From: Isotricha intestinalis
Lineage: Eukaryota > Ciliophora > Litostomatea > Vestibuliferida > Isotrichidae
DNA: 21,372 nt
Assembly: GCA_023807065.1 (NCBI GenBank)
Contig: JAJJLU010003989.1
Span: forward strand, 1-21,372
Direction of reading: 5' to 3'
Part shown: positions 18,601-21,372 of the stretch, in pieces
Position numbering within the stretch: the first letter of the stretch is position 1
Layout: each line of letters begins with the position of its first letter
Position numbers and translations under genes: made by a program
Notes under the pieces: model-generated
Databases searched by the model: none
What the model saw: only the letters and a program-made list of their open reading frames with translations
What the model was told of the DNA's origin: nothing

Positions 18601-20304
18601 ATAATAATTTCCTCTTGCATTTGTATTTTTTTCTGATTCTTTTAAATCATCTTTTATATTTGATAAATTTTCATTTTTTTTTTGAAGATCCTCAAAATTA
18701 AAAAATAAAAGAAATACAGGATAAATTTCTATTTCGTATTTTTTTTTGGTTAAAGGGTCTTCTCCAGAGAACCCAGAAGGTAAATTATTTGGCTTTTTAT
18801 AATTTTTATCATTATCAATATATATTTTACTTCGACTTAATTCTGGTCCAATTGGTCTCCCATACCAAAAAGTAAATAATTCATAAATTATTCTAGTAAC
18901 AATAATATAATCTTTCAAATAGGTTAAACCTTCATTTAATTTTCCATGTTTATCACTTATTTTATTTGTAAATATTTTTAATGATTTCAAATCTATTTTC
19001 AATGCTTTTGGATTTTCAGTTACTTCATTCCATTTATTCCAAAATTCCATATCAATTATATAAAAAGTATTTTCTATTTTTGCTTTTTCTTTTATATAAT
19101 TACTTAATGATTGACCTTTTAATAAAATATCAATACATTTTTTTTCTGTTTGCTTGTCTGGGCATTTTCCTTTTAAAAAAATATATTGTATAAAATGTAT
19201 ATTAAAAAAAGAATCTTCTAATTCATCTACTATTAATTTTAAAATTTCAGGAAATTGATTTTTTAGAATATACTTTTTAATATCAAGTTCTTTAAATGCT
19301 GAATTAATTTGTTTTGAATTTAATTGAGGTTTAGTTGATTTCATGAATAAAAAAAAATTTTTTTTTAAAATTGTGTTTTTTGGATATGAAAGTAAATCAA
19401 ATAAACTTATTGCAATATCTTCTAATTCAGCTTTTCCATTTTCAAAAGGAATATTTAGAATTCCAAATAATTCTTTAAATAATTCATATGAAAAAAAAGT
19501 TTTTTGACTCTTTAACCTTAAATAATTTCCAATAATTTCAATTAAACTTGGATTTATATCAATTTCTCGTAACATATCCTCAAATAATTTAATGGGAAAA
19601 ACTTCATTATTTTTTCTTTCTATATTTTGAAACTCATGTTCTAATTTATCAAATTGTTTATTTTTACCTAAATGTGAAATTCTTCTTGCATTTGTATTTT
19701 TAGAATTAATACAAGAACATTCTTTTATATTTGCATTTAAAACTAAAATACTTCCTTGACTATCATCGTTATTGATTATTGTATTTTCTTTTATTTTATT
19801 GTTGTCTTGTAAAAAAATAAAATTCTCAATTGTAGATATGTAATTTATTTTTATTTGATTATATATATTTTCTCTTTCAATCTTTTCATTGCTTATAAAT
19901 TCATCTTTTAAAAATAATTCAAGTAAAATTTTACTTCTGTAAAAATATTTATTTACTTTTCTAATATATGATTCTTTGTTAATTTTATTTTCTTTTAGAA
20001 ATATAAAATCTAACAAAAAATTCAATTTGGCTTCAGTGTTATTTGTGTAAAGTAAAGCATAAAAATATTTTAAATCATCTATTGAAAATTTGTTCTTTTT
20101 TGATTCACAAATTTCAAAAATTTTTTTAATTACAGGAATACTTATTAAACCTTTTGTAATATGAAAAAATTCTGATATTGAAATTATTATCTCTCCTTTT
20201 TTAAATTTTTTTGATGTATGAAAGAATGGATTTGATTGACATAAATTTTCTATTTCAATTTTAGTTAAATAATTTTTCTTTTTATAAGAAGAATTTGTTC
20301 CCAT
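15685..20304 (-). CDS. USP32: USP32-like ubiquitin-specific protease, EF-hand/DUSP/UCH, doubly lipidated
   Basis: 1539 residues; human USP32 is about 1600. It opens with MGTNSS, an N-myristoylation-type start (Gly2, Ser6) like USP32's own. Degenerate EF-hand-type helices lie at about 45-125 and continue to about 400. A DUSP domain spans about 415-560 (FWYGRPIGPELSRSKIYID), then a ubiquitin-like module to about 645. The split UCH catalytic domain (about 650-1405) has the Cys box NIGNTCYLNS (Asn655, Cys660) and the His box SGGHYSC (His1372) with YDDS (Asp1387), so the catalytic residues are complete. Zinc-ribbon pairs are CTVC and CENC. CSFCPWFKFCNGC is a hallmark of the USP32/USP6 group. The protein ends KCGSCMVF, a CaaX prenylation box. 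It should remove ubiquitin at Golgi or endosomal membranes. In animals USP32 acts on Rab7 and LAMTOR1; the substrates here are unknown. Confidence 0.9.
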   Translation of the reverse strand: MGTNSSYKKKNYLTKIEIENLCQSNPFFHTSKKFKKGEIIISISEFFHITKGLISIPVIKKIFEICESKKNKFSIDDLKYFYALLYTNNTEAKLNFLLDFIFLKENKINKESYIRKVNKYFYRSKILLELFLKDEFISNEKIERENIYNQIKINYISTIENFIFLQDNNKIKENTIINNDDSQGSILVLNANIKECSCINSKNTNARRISHLGKNKQFDKLEHEFQNIERKNNEVFPIKLFEDMLREIDINPSLIEIIGNYLRLKSQKTFFSYELFKELFGILNIPFENGKAELEDIAISLFDLLSYPKNTILKKNFFLFMKSTKPQLNSKQINSAFKELDIKKYILKNQFPEILKLIVDELEDSFFNIHFIQYIFLKGKCPDKQTEKKCIDILLKGQSLSNYIKEKAKIENTFYIIDMEFWNKWNEVTENPKALKIDLKSLKIFTNKISDKHGKLNEGLTYLKDYIIVTRIIYELFTFWYGRPIGPELSRSKIYIDNDKNYKKPNNLPSGFSGEDPLTKKKYEIEIYPVFLLFFNFEDLQKKNENLSNIKDDLKESEKNTNARGNYYAFSRQTKFVDLLKALEASINIPLEPGKTRLWLYYQGNFEIVDFEKKLEDENIVGSAIIVLEINNGNWPSEKMNKEKSNNKISVGLVNIGNTCYLNSILQTFLNNVELKDILLKKNIPENDLLNFLINKKTKGKLIKEFIKLLKQKWIEENKTITPNTFKEICGEYNETFKNFEQQDAYDFYTFLLDSLHEDTNIKSNKINIINPENIDTNEEDLGNEIWANNIRNNASYIHSLYLGQLKSTLRCTVCNKSKISFEHFSSLSLPIPEGNKIILEIILFRLPFTLKLYYNVDNYLNIGIRKNLKKIKSNSIGIYAEESDLSTASILENKDTKETNSAFDQLTTFYFEKEIKTKKVNKNEDIVSNALNINIPLRIRIEIGRKEKCSKIIEILKSMRELELEEKSDYTKFLILHNKDYIDEDLLIDDCFTNYQSVLVYELLNHKGIKQIFEYKDLKDSNPKKLDKEKIQLMVNYQDSNYQNKLINQLADASSEKKGNKKDNLNNLSKSNNELISNEKEEREIIIPIFHRYKNDKATNDLLIKTTFYENLEFSQDYILMTTKNSIKPFHLYEIMWEKYEYFLNTPTKYENCLWWKEVNQILSPIKSGSGRSMNKNDIKPCSPFVIKIVKKNTLECSFCPWFKFCNGCILDPHNINYLDFNIDDLIVVEWCCEVVIKEILDKNKNLMLIHPSVNNNNIDDIHENIRVKIPLIECLKLFTAEEEVKDIYCENCKKKTIFKKHYEIERLPQYLVLVLKRFKYTKMYTKKIESLITFPLQDLDLTQFLCKGKNFPLFDLYSVVNHNGTLSGGHYSCLVKHGNNWVKYDDSFITENDNYIESNSAYMLFYKMRPYKDGDLYFNYIGLMDTAFKIYMKQNKFQYIFNYSFDENNEIKVEYKKDCEFFYGEPVITHNGKGFLTNVYQKDNIYYGKVKIEKGYVDIKIESNIKETIKTEYNEKELIDEVPHKKNSQKCGSCMVF

Positions 20305-21248
20305 ATATATTTATTTATTACTTATTAAAAATATGAAAAATTATTTAATTATTAATATTTTATTGTATTAATAAAACTTTATAACTTATATTCTATTTTT
20401 TAGGCTTTATCATAAAATTTAAAAATATTTGGAAATGAGTATATCAGGAGGAATTTTTATTATAGTTAATATATGTCGTGTAAAAGAATCATAGAATGAT
20501 TATATGATATTAATCTATGTTTTTTATTTCTTTTTCATTCAATATTACCTTATAATATCCTTTTATTATTTTTAAAAAAAAAAATTTTAAAAAATTCACA
20601 TTCATTTTTTTGAACATTTGTTAATTAAGGAATATTTTGTTTGAAGCTTTTACATTATTTAATTTTTGTGTTTTATACTTATAACTTAAAGATAGTATCT
20701 AATTTTTATAGAAATTTTACGTTCAAAATTTCATTATTCTCCCTTTCTAATAATTATAATTAGTCATAACATTTAATACTTCAATTGTTATTTTATCTTC
20801 ATTTTTATATATATATGAATTTCTGAAATTTTTTTATTTTCATTTATATATAAAAAATAGATAGCTTAAATTTTCCCTATATTAAATCAAAAAAAACTAA
20901 TAAATATTTGTTTGTTATATCATTTTTAATTTAATCAAACTACATTAAATATTTGTTTCATTAAATCAAAGTTGAATAATATTATTTTTTTAATATTTAA
21001 ATATTGGAAATTAGGGATAATATATATTACTATAAAAGACAAAATATTCTTTTTTAGGACTTTAATAGATTTTGTCATTAAAAATAATTATTTGTTTGAT
21101 TTCTTTGAATTATTTTTAATTATTAAAAATTTTATTCAATAAACATTTTCTATATAAATACTGTTTTTTTTTCAACATCAGATTTTGATTAATTAAAAAT
21201 TTAAAAATGAATTCAAGAAATAAATTGATTAAAAAATAATATTAATAA
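20305..21248. other. AT-rich intergenic region upstream of the USP32-like gene
   Basis: 944 bp between the start of the USP32-like gene and the 3' end of the histone H3 gene, both on the minus strand. It contains A/T-rich sequence with no frame that looks coding and no RNA gene that I can recognise. It should include the USP32-like promoter near 20305-20500 and the H3 3' UTR near 21150-21248. Confidence 0.6.
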
Positions 21249-21372
21249 TTATTTTTCTCCTCTAATTCTTTTAGCTAATTGCATATCTTTAGGCATAATA
21301 GTAACTCCTTTTAGCATGAATAGCACATAAATTAGTATCTTCAAATAAGCCAACTAAATAACTTTCACTTGC
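21249..21372 (-). CDS. Histone H3, C-terminal end, with an apparent +1 frameshift (partial)
   Basis: The minus strand reads A-S-E-S-Y-L-V-G-L-F-E-D-T-N-L-C from the window edge, equal to H3 residues 95-110, and continues through AIHAKR (residue 116). The expected next residues VTIMPKDMQLAKRIRGEK and a TAA at 21249-21251 are present, but one base out of frame, because an extra base lies in AAAAGGAGTTAC at about 21306. Read without the shift, the protein would end after six aberrant codons at the TAA at 21289-21291. The ASE triplet is as in H3.3-type sequences, and the Ala to Ser change after it is unusual. Both sides of the break are well conserved, so a sequencing or assembly error or a very recent mutation is likelier than an old pseudogene. 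The N-terminal tail and most of the fold lie outside the window. Confidence 0.85.

Noticed and set aside
2727..20304. Euplotes-type code (TGA = Cys) with frequent +1 frameshifting
   Set aside because: No in-frame TGA occurs in the long genes, Cys uses TGT/TGC throughout, and the large genes have uninterrupted frames. The AAA-TAA shift occurs only in the decayed transposase.

Overview
The window looks like macronuclear-type DNA of a ciliate that uses the standard genetic code. The sequence is extremely AT-rich, with long genes that are almost intron-free. The two introns I can support are tiny (26 and 32 nt, both GTA...TAG) and sit close to the 5' ends of their genes, as in ciliates. One gene encodes the multi-membrane-span plus PAS protein type that is abundant in ciliates. 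TAA ends five of the six complete genes at the expected conserved C-termini and TGA ends the sixth. None of the long reading frames needs TAA, TAG or TGA as a sense codon. That excludes the Paramecium/Tetrahymena and Euplotes codes and leaves standard-code ciliates, for example litostomes such as the rumen ciliates, or heterotrichs. The exact lineage is inference.

Layout. Positions 1-138 hold the 3' end of an unrecognised gene. Positions 258-1671 are a decayed DNA transposon of the IS1595/ISXO2-like (Merlin-type) group. It has G/C-tract terminal inverted repeats, a minisatellite expansion at its right end only, and a transposase broken by several frameshifts. Positions 1672-2726 are AT-rich and hold at most gene scraps. 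Positions 2727-8032 (+) encode a 1759-residue multi-span PAS protein related to the tiny-macrocysts (TmcB-like) family. Downstream on the minus strand lie COG1 (8308-10557), a 60-residue single-span protein (10619-10801) and the V-ATPase a subunit (10997-13659). A 66-bp divergent spacer separates the V-ATPase gene from a plus-strand PDI/thioredoxin-like ER protein (13726-15156). After a 528-bp convergent spacer comes a USP32-like deubiquitinase (15685-20304, -). The right edge holds the last 41 codons of a histone H3 gene, with an apparent one-base insertion.

Biology. Most of the genes serve the endomembrane system. COG1 acts in Golgi tethering, the V-ATPase a subunit in organelle acidification, the PDI-like protein in ER folding, and the USP32-like enzyme carries both N- and C-terminal lipidation signals for membrane attachment. 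I read the linkage as chance neighbourhood and not as an operon. The most useful observations are two first exons recovered through mini-introns, the anatomy of the degraded transposon, the histone H3 frameshift, and the retained double-lipidation architecture of the USP32-like protein. I see no CRISPR array, rRNA, tRNA or telomere repeat.
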